Shown here: positions 35,358 to 43,390 of the stretch, in pieces
Layout of the letters: each line of letters opens with the position of its first letter
How positions within the stretch are numbered: position 1 is the stretch's first letter
DNA from: Flavobacterium cauense R2A-7
GTDB lineage: Bacteria > Bacteroidota > Bacteroidia > Flavobacteriales > Flavobacteriaceae
DNA length: 64,000 nt
Assembly (NCBI RefSeq): GCF_000498475.1
Contig: NZ_AVBI01000016.1
Coordinates: forward strand, 62,001 to 126,000
Direction of reading: 5' to 3'
Position numbers and translations under genes: made by a program
Notes under the pieces: generated by a model
Told to the model about the DNA's origin: nothing
Databases searched by the model: none
The model's input: the letters and a program-made list of their open reading frames with translations, nothing else

Positions 35358-37856
35358 TTATGAAGTTTGTTTTCTGTGTTTTTTGTAATAGAAAAGCGCT
35401 GCAGTTAAAGTAATCAGAATCAGCGCCCATTCATGAGGCTCAGGAACAGAACCGTCATTGTTTATGGAAGCATTGCCAAGCGTGTTTACATTTTTTTCAA
35501 TGCCGTTTTTTTCATAATCTTCATCCGTTTCAAGGACGATTAACGATGAAATTGGCGTCACGATATTAGCGTCCTTTGCCAGAGCAACATATTTATTGGT
35601 TGCTAAGGAATCTTCTTGAATGGTAACCTGTTCCTCCAAAACTTTTCCAAAGGCATACATTCTGTAAATGTGATTGGGGCCATTGCTGTCGGTTTCTTTG
35701 GTTTTTAGATTTTCTTCAATGGCAATATTGGCTGGCTCAATGTTGATGCGGTTTTCAGCTGTTTTTAAGGTGATAAACTGATTTTCATCAAGGAGTTTCT
35801 GACAATTTTGTAAATCGGTTTGAATGAAATCCACATATTTCTGTTCCTTAATCGTCTGCCAGAACGGATTGATGTCTTCCGAAATGTTGATGACTTTGAT
35901 GTTCTTCTGTTTTGTTCCGGATTTAATTTTTTTAAGATAGTCGGAAGTTTCCAATTCTTCGAAATTGGCTGAAAATGTGCCGGATTTGGTTACAATCAGA
36001 CTGTTTTCTTTTAGTTTGTACAACGGTAATAACGAATAATGCAGGTTCTCAAATTGGGGCAAGATGCTTTCGTAATTTGCATTGGTTATTTCCTGTTTCT
36101 GATTATTGATGAAAACACTGTATTTTGTATCGTTTTTGTCGGTAAAGGCTTTTACCTCTTCTTCTGTCCAGTTGCTGTTCAAATCCAAAATAATTTCTGA
36201 TGGCGTAAATGCAACCGCTGTTCTTTTAATTGGTTTAATCTCATAAACATTATTTTTCCAGATAAAGGAATTTGAAAAAACAGCATTGTTTATCGGTATT
36301 ACCGCTTCCCATTTGTCCAAACCTTTTGATTCGTTGATGTAAAAATTGTTTCTTAATTCAAATGCTTTGTCAGCTTCAAATTTTTGGTTTCCAACCAACT
36401 GTATTCGGGATAAGGTTTCTGCATTGGAAAGGTTTGGGCCTTTGATATTCAGACTTTGGTATTTCATATGGGAATTGTCAACTTTCAAAGGAGTAGTGAA
36501 TCCGCATTTAAAAGTTCTGGGCAGGTCTTTGTTGATAGGAAAGACTCTTACGACCACTTTATTTCCTTCTTTCCATTGCATCAAGGACGGATCTCTGGCT
36601 TCCACACCAACGATTTGATCGTATGCTTTTTTTGCTTTTTCTTTGGTAGTTAAAACACCTTGGCGCTCCATGCCATTCACCCATAACGAAAGGGAAGTCG
36701 CTACAGAACCTTCCGGCAGCTGAAAAGAATAGATGGCTTCCTTATCACCCCAGGAGTCTTTCTCACAGGCGATATCCATGGTGATTTCGGTATACGCCAA
36801 ACGACTGTCGGCATAAATTTTTACATCTTCTTTTATGTTTCGGGTTACTAAATCGTTTCCGCTCCACAATTGTTCTTCCGTTTCCAGGCGTTTGTCGAAA
36901 TTCGATTTTAAAATATTGATTTTATCATCATCGCTTAAAACTATGTTCTTCGTAAATAAATAGGCAACGTTTATTAAGGGATTGTGTGTTTTTCTTTCAT
37001 TGTATTGCTTTCCGCCAAAGGAATCAAAACCTCTGAATTCAAATATATTGTCAACGCATATATATACAATGTCTTTTTTCAGGAGTATTTCATTGAAAAA
37101 GTTGGGTTTAAGGTTTTGTGAAATGGTAATGTATGTGGGAAGGTCGTTGTTGGTTTCAAATGATTTTGTGATGAAATTTTCACTGATCTTTCTGCTTTCG
37201 ATGTTTAGAAGGATTGTAAAAAGAAGTTGACTGATCAGTATGGTTGAAAATCCGATACCAAACCAGCGCAGATTATCTCGGGATTCTGAAAAAATTTTTG
37301 TCAATGTTACCGAATGACATATGAAAACGATGGCAGGAACCAATCCGTAGAAGCCAAAACCTAAAGCCAAAATCCCTACAAATGAAATAGGTGCGAATGG
37401 AACCAGATAAATCATGTAATAAACAATAAGCAGAAAAGAAATTCCATTGCAGAAATAAGATAGTGGCGTGATAAATTTGTCTTTATAAGAACCATAGATG
37501 AAGAAGTTGCTGAGGCAGAATAAGAAAGTCACTCCATAAACCCAGATAGGTAGATTTTCAAAAATATTTATGAAAACATTAGTGCAGAAACAACCGATAA
37601 ACCAGTTAAGAAATAGAAACGGAGTTAAGTGAAGGTATTTTGTTCGGTTTTTTAAAATTTTAAAAGAAACTATGACTCCGTAAATAAATTCCACAATCAA
37701 ACTCAAAAAGCAAATGGGCTCTAAAACATCATTTTTGAATTCAATTCCCAAAAGTGAAACCGTTAGAAAAAAGATGCTGAAAAGCGTCACGGTTATACTG
37801 GTTGCAACGCCTGTTTTACGTGTGTAGTTTTTTAATACTGCAAAGTGGTGGTTCAT
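35358..37856 (-). CDS. XrtN-system VIT-domain protein with VPEP C-terminal sorting signal
   Basis: An 832-residue protein. The N-terminal quarter (about 20-225) has six or seven membrane helices. A periplasmic VIT domain spans about 350-460 (AIYSFQLPEGSVATSLSLWVNG, GVEARDPSLMQW, VVRVFPIN). A VWA-like region follows, in which the metal-binding D-x-S-x-S appears as DLNSN near residue 557. The segment TPISSLIVLETDEDYEKNGI, typical of VIT/VWA proteins, comes before the C-terminus. The last 29 residues (VPEPHEW, hydrophobic helix, KKHRK) form the sorting signal. It is the expected substrate of the directly adjoining exosortase; what it does at the surface is unknown. Confidence 0.88.
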   Translation of the reverse strand: MNHHFAVLKNYTRKTGVATSITVTLFSIFFLTVSLLGIEFKNDVLEPICFLSLIVEFIYGVIVSFKILKNRTKYLHLTPFLFLNWFIGCFCTNVFINIFENLPIWVYGVTFLFCLSNFFIYGSYKDKFITPLSYFCNGISFLLIVYYMIYLVPFAPISFVGILALGFGFYGLVPAIVFICHSVTLTKIFSESRDNLRWFGIGFSTILISQLLFTILLNIESRKISENFITKSFETNNDLPTYITISQNLKPNFFNEILLKKDIVYICVDNIFEFRGFDSFGGKQYNERKTHNPLINVAYLFTKNIVLSDDDKINILKSNFDKRLETEEQLWSGNDLVTRNIKEDVKIYADSRLAYTEITMDIACEKDSWGDKEAIYSFQLPEGSVATSLSLWVNGMERQGVLTTKEKAKKAYDQIVGVEARDPSLMQWKEGNKVVVRVFPINKDLPRTFKCGFTTPLKVDNSHMKYQSLNIKGPNLSNAETLSRIQLVGNQKFEADKAFELRNNFYINESKGLDKWEAVIPINNAVFSNSFIWKNNVYEIKPIKRTAVAFTPSEIILDLNSNWTEEEVKAFTDKNDTKYSVFINNQKQEITNANYESILPQFENLHYSLLPLYKLKENSLIVTKSGTFSANFEELETSDYLKKIKSGTKQKNIKVINISEDINPFWQTIKEQKYVDFIQTDLQNCQKLLDENQFITLKTAENRINIEPANIAIEENLKTKETDSNGPNHIYRMYAFGKVLEEQVTIQEDSLATNKYVALAKDANIVTPISSLIVLETDEDYEKNGIEKNVNTLGNASINNDGSVPEPHEWALILITLTAALFYYKKHRKQTS

Positions 37857-37891
37857 AAAATAAACAATTAAATTAAAAGTACTTTGAATTA

Positions 37892-37899
37892 CAAAGTTA
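37892..37899 (-). promoter_or_regulatory. Candidate -7 element of the VIT-xrtN operon
   Basis: Minus-strand TAACTTTG matches TAnnTTTG, about 36 bases ahead of the VIT-protein ATG. This suggests the pair can be transcribed separately from the upstream monooxygenase-like gene. The -33 TTG is unclear. Confidence 0.5.
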
Positions 37900-37949
37900 A
37901 TTATAATTTGAAACCACGCTAGTTTTTTTAAAATTATTTTTAAAAGGGA

Positions 37950-39089
37950 TTAAAGTTTTGAAATCGTACGGTCTAATTCTTTGTCGTAAAAGAACAAAAA
38001 CATACTGCCCATCATGTCCTGATCGGTTTTTGAAGTGTTGTTGCAGGTCATTACCAATTCGTATTCGTGGTTTTCATACAGCCAAATACCATTCTTAGAA
38101 CTGAAGGTCTCAATGTTTTGTAAGCCGATTTTAGTGGTATAATTGGTAACCTTGCAGGTAAAGAGCATCTTGTTTTCAGTCTTGTCAACCACACTTATCG
38201 AAGTGGCGAACGGATGTACGTGCGGCGCCGAAAAATGCAATCGGGCGCTGTCTTTAATCTGTAATTGTTCTGTTATGGAACTTCTGTAGGTTTTAATTCC
38301 CGATGGAATAACCCAATGTCCGGATAGCATGTTTCCGGCTTTATCACAATAAGTGTGGTTTTTGGTTTCCACCGGAATACATTGATTACTGGCCGGATCC
38401 AGCGGTCCTTTAAAAGGATCGTGTTTGTCAAACGGCAACTGAATGTAAACCGTTTTGCTCATCAAAGGTTTTTGCGTTTTATCGTAGGCTTCATAACGTA
38501 CCGAAACTTCATGTTTGACTTTTTTGAAAATATCGGGTTGGTTGTGATTGAGCGTTTGTGTGGTTACAAACAGATAATCTTTCCCGATAATCGGTACGCC
38601 ATAGCCTTTCGGAAAATCGAAATGTTCCAATCCGTGCGATAACGAGGTCATTCTCGGATATTGTTTTCCGATGCGGTCTTCAAGATGCCATTGGGTGTAA
38701 TATTGTGTGTCATTAATGTCTACATTCATATGACAGATGTAGTCGTTGGAGAGCGCTTCGTTGGTTTTCGCATCCACTGCTTTTACCTTGAATCCGGTAA
38801 TCCATAAAATTTTATCCGATTGATCCAGTTGAATATAACGCGAGGCTTTCGGACCTTCCATCGATTTGTAAATGCCGTCAATGATAAATGTCGGCGACAG
38901 CATTTTGTATTCTTTTTTACTGTTGTTTATCAGCCAATCGTTGTCTACCAAACCAGTTTTATGCAATGCAAGTGTCTTAACAATCGCTTTGTGGCGGTTG
39001 CTGAGTTGGCTGTAAATTACCACTCCAAAAAGACTTGAAAGGATAAAACTAAAGGCTAAATATTTATATATCTTTGAGCGTTTGAACAT
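37950..39089 (-). CDS. Membrane-anchored copper type II (PHM-like) monooxygenase homolog
   Basis: A 379-residue protein anchored by an N-terminal helix (9-28). Two domains resemble peptidylglycine alpha-hydroxylating monooxygenase (PHM). For the second copper site, HVH (His290, His292) and DMMGSMFLFFY (Met360 at the ligand position) match PHM His242, His244 and Met314. For the first site, CHM (residues 119-121) aligns with HHM of PHM, and NHN (His182) with His172. So one of the three first-site histidines is Cys119 here. Known members hydroxylate peptides or dopamine using copper, O2 and ascorbate. Substrate and activity are unknown. ATG 39089 is preferred to an upstream start. It lies 93 bases before the VIT-protein gene on the same strand. 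Confidence 0.7.
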   Translation of the reverse strand: MFKRSKIYKYLAFSFILSSLFGVVIYSQLSNRHKAIVKTLALHKTGLVDNDWLINNSKKEYKMLSPTFIIDGIYKSMEGPKASRYIQLDQSDKILWITGFKVKAVDAKTNEALSNDYICHMNVDINDTQYYTQWHLEDRIGKQYPRMTSLSHGLEHFDFPKGYGVPIIGKDYLFVTTQTLNHNQPDIFKKVKHEVSVRYEAYDKTQKPLMSKTVYIQLPFDKHDPFKGPLDPASNQCIPVETKNHTYCDKAGNMLSGHWVIPSGIKTYRSSITEQLQIKDSARLHFSAPHVHPFATSISVVDKTENKMLFTCKVTNYTTKIGLQNIETFSSKNGIWLYENHEYELVMTCNNTSKTDQDMMGSMFLFFYDKELDRTISKL

Positions 39090-39106
39090 AGTGAAAAGAA
39101 TAGTCA

Positions 39107-39140
39107 CAAAAATAATAGAAATGAGTTTAGAAAAACACAA
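39107..39140 (-). promoter_or_regulatory. Promoter of the PHM-like gene
   Basis: On the minus strand, TTG (39138-39140), a 23-base spacer and TATTTTTG (39107-39114) fit the consensus. The -33 element lies inside the start of the divergent acyltransferase gene. Confidence 0.6.
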
Positions 39141-40236
39141 TAATCAGAGAATCTTTGGTTTAGACGTTGTTAGAGCATTGGCGATTTTACTGGTGCTGTT
39201 TTCGCATGTTTATTATCTGATTGGTAGCAGTAATCCGCTTTTGATTTCTGTTAGCGGACTTTTCGGGTTTGCCGGAGTGGAATTGTTCTTTGTGCTGAGT
39301 GGTTTTTTAATCGGAACAATTTTGCTGAAAATGTTTTTGGCCGATGATTTTTCAGTTGGCAGTCTGTTCATTTTTTTGAAGCGACGATGGTTTCGAACGT
39401 TACCGGCCTATTATCTGGTTTTGATTGTGAATATCGTTATTGCTGTTTTTTTTGCCTACGATATCAGCGGCTGGTGGAAATACTTTGTTTTTATTCAGAA
39501 TTTCTCAACATACGATATTGTCATTTTTACGGAATCCTGGAGCTTGTCGGTGGAGGAGTGGACTTATGTAATAACGCCATTAGTGTTGTTCTTTGGTTAT
39601 AAAGTTTTTAAGAACAATAAAAAGTTCGGTTTTTTAGTCCTTATCGTGCTTCTGATTGCGTTTTTTCATTTGTTGCGTTTTAATTTATATCTGCATATAA
39701 CAATTTCAGACATGCAGGCATGGAATCTGGCCGTGAAATCATTAACGATTTATAGAATTGACTCTATTTTGATAGGTTTTTTGATGGCTTGGGGACATTA
39801 TTATTACAAGGAAACAATCAAAAAATACTGTGTTTACCTGTTTATTATTTCCCTTCATTTGTTCTTTTTGCAATTTGTGGTTCTTAACGTATTGGGAGTA
39901 GATATTATCTCGAAACCACTTTATTTTATGGTTTTCTACTTTACTTTTTCGTCGCTAACGATTGCTTTAGGGCTTCCGTTTTTCATCAATTGGGAAACAG
40001 CCGGAAACCTTCTTCGTAAACCGGTTGAATTTATCAGCAAGGTTTCCTATAGTGTGTATTTGCTGCATTACAGTATAGTTACGGTGCTTATGAAACAGTT
40101 TTTCGATGTTTCGAAATTTTCTTCATTCGGGCTGCTCGGGTTTCTTTTGTTTTATTTGTTTGTGGTTTTCGGACTTAGTTTTCTACTGTACAAGTACTAT
40201 GAAAAACCATTAATGAACCTACGTGACAATAGCTAA
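39121..40236 (+). CDS. Membrane acyltransferase 3 family protein
   Basis: A 371-residue integral membrane protein with about ten hydrophobic helices. The acyltransferase-3 start FGLDVVRALAILLVLFSH holds the R-x-x-A and H landmarks. FAGVELFFVLSGFLIG, LKRRWFRTLPAYYLVL and ESWSLSVEEW are the other family motifs, and KVSYSVYLLHYS is near the end. Members O-acetylate or O-acylate extracellular sugars, peptidoglycan or antibiotics. It is divergent from the PHM-like gene with only 31 bases between starts. ATG 39121 is preferred to a TTG that would overlap the divergent gene. Confidence 0.9.
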   Translation: MSLEKHNNQRIFGLDVVRALAILLVLFSHVYYLIGSSNPLLISVSGLFGFAGVELFFVLSGFLIGTILLKMFLADDFSVGSLFIFLKRRWFRTLPAYYLVLIVNIVIAVFFAYDISGWWKYFVFIQNFSTYDIVIFTESWSLSVEEWTYVITPLVLFFGYKVFKNNKKFGFLVLIVLLIAFFHLLRFNLYLHITISDMQAWNLAVKSLTIYRIDSILIGFLMAWGHYYYKETIKKYCVYLFIISLHLFFLQFVVLNVLGVDIISKPLYFMVFYFTFSSLTIALGLPFFINWETAGNLLRKPVEFISKVSYSVYLLHYSIVTVLMKQFFDVSKFSSFGLLGFLLFYLFVVFGLSFLLYKYYEKPLMNLRDNS

Positions 40237-40432
40237 TCCTGTTGATTTGTCAAAAATAAAGCCTGTTTTTTTGCGATTTCTCAAAATAAAATTAAAAAAT
40301 TAAGAATTCGTAAAAAATTAATATTTTTATGTTCTTTTGTTGAGGTATCTGCATTAAAATAGAACGTTTATAAATAATATTCTTTGTAAATTAATGAAAT
40401 GCTAAATATTTTTTAATTCAGTTAAGAATGGT

Positions 40433-40440
40433 TAAATTTG
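40433..40440 (+). promoter_or_regulatory. Candidate -7 element of acnB
   Basis: TAAATTTG matches TAnnTTTG, 53 bases before the ATG. A TTT-rich stretch stands at the -33 position instead of TTG. The rest of the 257-base gap is plain AT-rich sequence. Confidence 0.5.
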
Positions 40441-40493
40441 TGCGACTTTAAAATAAAACAAGTACTAACATAACTGATTCAAATACTGTTACA

Positions 40494-43265
40494 ATGAATA
40501 TTTATAACGATTATATCAAAGAAATCGAAGAGCGTAAAGGACAAGGACTTCATCCTAAACCCATTGATGGTGCCGAATTGCTAAGTGAAATCATTGCGCA
40601 AATCAAAGACACAGCGAATCCAAATCGCGAAGACTCCCTGAAATTCTTTATTTACAATACGTTGCCGGGAACTACTCCTGCGGCTGGTGCTAAAGCAAAA
40701 TTCTTAAAAGAAATTATTTTAGAAGAAGCAACTGTAGCAGAAATCACACCTGCTTTTGCCTTCGAATTATTATCCCACATGAAAGGCGGACCTTCGATCG
40801 AAGTATTGTTGGATTTGGCTTTAGGAAATGATGTGGCTATCGCTAATGCTGCCGGTGAGGTGTTGAAAACACAAGTGTACTTATACGATGCTGATATGGA
40901 TCGTTTGAAAGTGGCCTATGAAAACGGAAATGCTGTAGCGAAAGACATATTGGAAAGTTACGCAAAAGCGGAATTCTTTACCAAACTTCCTGAAGTAGCG
41001 GAAGAAATTAAAGTAGTAACATTTATTGCTGGTGAAGGTGATATTTCAACCGATTTATTATCTCCGGGTAATCAAGCACACTCACGTTCCGACCGTGAGC
41101 TACACGGAAAATGTATGATTTCCCCTGAAGCACAAGCTGAAATCAAGGCTTTACAGGAACAACATCCTGATAAATCGGTGATGTTAATTGCAGAAAAAGG
41201 TACGATGGGTGTTGGTTCTTCTCGTATGTCGGGTGTTAACAACGTGGCACTTTGGACGGGGAAACAAGCAAGTCCTTACGTTCCGTTTGTAAATTTTGCT
41301 CCGATTGTGGCAGGAACAAACGGTATCTCTCCAATTTTCCTAACTACTGTGGATGTAACGGGAGGTATTGGTTTAGACCTTAAAAACTGGGTAAAAAAGA
41401 CCGATGCAAATGGAGAATTGGTTCGCGATGAAAACGGTGAGCCTATTCTGGAACAAGTGTATTCTGTTGCAACAGGAACGGTGCTTACTATCAATACAAA
41501 AACAAAAAAATTATACAACGGAGACAAAGAGCTGATTGATATTTCGAAGGCATTCACGCCTCAAAAAATGGAATTCATTAAAGCGGGTGGTTCTTATGCG
41601 ATCGTTTTTGGTAAAAAAATTCAAACGTTCGCTGCTAAAACACTTGGAATTCAAGCGCCAGTGGTGTTCGCGCCTTCCAAAGAAGTTTCTCATGAAGGTC
41701 AAGGTTTAACAGCCGTTGAAAAAATCTTCAACAAAAATGCCGTTGGTACTACACCAGGAAAAGTATTGCATGCCGGTTCAGACGTTCGTGTGACGGTAAA
41801 CATTGTAGGTTCGCAAGATACTACAGGTTTGATGACCGCTCAGGAATTAGAATCGATGGCGGCTACCACAATTTCGCCAATCGTTGACGGTGCTTACCAA
41901 TCAGGATGTCACACGGCATCGGTTTGGGATAAAAAAGCACAGACGAACATTCCGAAATTGATGCAATTCATGAACGACTTCGGATTAATCACAGCGCGTG
42001 ACCCGAAAGGCGTTTACCACCCAATGACCGATGTAATTCACAAAGTACTAAACGATATCACTATTGACGAATGGGCCATCATTATTGGTGGTGACTCCCA
42101 TACCAGAATGTCTAAAGGAGTTGCTTTCGGTGCAGATTCAGGAACGGTTGCTCTTGCTTTAGCGACTGGAGAAGCTTCCATGCCAATTCCGGAATCGGTA
42201 AAAGTGACCTTTAAAGGGGAAATGAAAAATTACATGGACTTCCGTGACGTGGTTCATGCGACACAAGCACAAATGTTGAAACAATTTGGCGGTGAAAATG
42301 TATTCCAAGGCAGAATCATCGAAGTTCATATTGGGACTTTAACAGCAGACCAAGCCTTTACCTTCACGGACTGGACGGCCGAAATGAAAGCAAAAGCATC
42401 TATCTGTATTTCGGAAGACGAAACGTTAATCGAATCCTTGGAAATTGCAAAAGGCAGAATCCAGATCATGATCGACAAAGGAATGGATAATGCGAAGCAA
42501 GTATTGAAAGGATTGATTGATAAAGCCAACAAGCGAATTGCTGAAATCCGTTCAGGAGAAAAACCAGCGTTGCGCCCTGATGCCAATGCGAAATACTACG
42601 CTGAGGTTGTGGTGGATTTAGATCAAATTGCAGAACCAATGATTGCCGATCCGGATGTAAACAATGCTGATGTTTCCAAACGTTATACACACGATACCAT
42701 CCGACCGCTTTCTTTCTACGGCGGAACGAAAAAAGTCGATTTAGGCTTTATCGGTTCGTGCATGGTACACAAAGGGGATATGAAAATCTTAGCACAAATG
42801 CTTAAGAATGTGGAAAAACAAAAAGGAGAAGTGAAATTCAATGCTCCATTGGTTGTAGCGCCACCAACTTATAACATCGTTGACGAATTAAAAGCGGAAG
42901 GCGACTGGGAAGTATTACAAAGATATTCCGGTTTCGAATTTAACGATGATGCGCCTAAAGGAGCAGCACGTACCGAATATGAGAACATGTTGTACTTAGA
43001 GCGTCCGGGTTGTAACCTTTGTATGGGGAACCAGGAAAAAGCGGCTAAGGGAGATACGGTAATGGCGACTTCAACACGTCTTTTCCAAGGTCGTGTAGTA
43101 GAAGATTCGGAGGAGAAAAAAGGGGAATCCTTACTTTCATCTACACCGGTTGTAGTATTGTCTACAATTTTGGGAAGAACCCCAACCATTGAAGAATATA
43201 CAGCAGCAGTGGAAGGAATTAACTTAACCAAGTTCGCGCCTTCACACAAGTTGTTGGTGAAATAA
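40494..43265 (+). CDS. acnB: Aconitate hydratase B (bifunctional 2-methylisocitrate dehydratase)
   Basis: 923 residues with the AcnB layout: an N-terminal HEAT-like domain (about 1-160), the swivel domain moved to the N-terminal side, then domains 1-3. Fe-S ligands are visible in SGCHTASVWD and in GCNLCMGNQ near the C-terminus. It interconverts citrate and isocitrate in the TCA cycle; AcnB enzymes can also act on 2-methyl-cis-aconitate. A terminator and 125 bases separate it from a second aconitase. Confidence 0.96.
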   Translation: MNIYNDYIKEIEERKGQGLHPKPIDGAELLSEIIAQIKDTANPNREDSLKFFIYNTLPGTTPAAGAKAKFLKEIILEEATVAEITPAFAFELLSHMKGGPSIEVLLDLALGNDVAIANAAGEVLKTQVYLYDADMDRLKVAYENGNAVAKDILESYAKAEFFTKLPEVAEEIKVVTFIAGEGDISTDLLSPGNQAHSRSDRELHGKCMISPEAQAEIKALQEQHPDKSVMLIAEKGTMGVGSSRMSGVNNVALWTGKQASPYVPFVNFAPIVAGTNGISPIFLTTVDVTGGIGLDLKNWVKKTDANGELVRDENGEPILEQVYSVATGTVLTINTKTKKLYNGDKELIDISKAFTPQKMEFIKAGGSYAIVFGKKIQTFAAKTLGIQAPVVFAPSKEVSHEGQGLTAVEKIFNKNAVGTTPGKVLHAGSDVRVTVNIVGSQDTTGLMTAQELESMAATTISPIVDGAYQSGCHTASVWDKKAQTNIPKLMQFMNDFGLITARDPKGVYHPMTDVIHKVLNDITIDEWAIIIGGDSHTRMSKGVAFGADSGTVALALATGEASMPIPESVKVTFKGEMKNYMDFRDVVHATQAQMLKQFGGENVFQGRIIEVHIGTLTADQAFTFTDWTAEMKAKASICISEDETLIESLEIAKGRIQIMIDKGMDNAKQVLKGLIDKANKRIAEIRSGEKPALRPDANAKYYAEVVVDLDQIAEPMIADPDVNNADVSKRYTHDTIRPLSFYGGTKKVDLGFIGSCMVHKGDMKILAQMLKNVEKQKGEVKFNAPLVVAPPTYNIVDELKAEGDWEVLQRYSGFEFNDDAPKGAARTEYENMLYLERPGCNLCMGNQEKAAKGDTVMATSTRLFQGRVVEDSEEKKGESLLSSTPVVVLSTILGRTPTIEEYTAAVEGINLTKFAPSHKLLVK

Positions 43266-43292
43266 TTGCAGTGAGTATTTGCTGTTAATCCC

Positions 43293-43325
43293 AAAGCCCA
43301 AGTTGAGAAACTTGGGCTTTTTTTG
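43293..43325 (+). terminator. Intrinsic terminator after acnB
   Basis: AAAGCCCAAGTT/AACTTGGGCTTT-type stem with a GAGA-like loop and T8 run. The two aconitase genes are therefore likely separate transcription units. Confidence 0.9.
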
Positions 43326-43390
43326 TTACCGAAAAGCTATTTTTCGTAAATTGTAGGATTAAAACAATAACAACATAATTATTAGATACT

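Noticed and set aside
39090..39140. Upstream start of the PHM-like gene inside the acyltransferase
   Set aside because: The added residues form no better leader, and ATG 39089 gives a normal signal anchor downstream of a consensus promoter.
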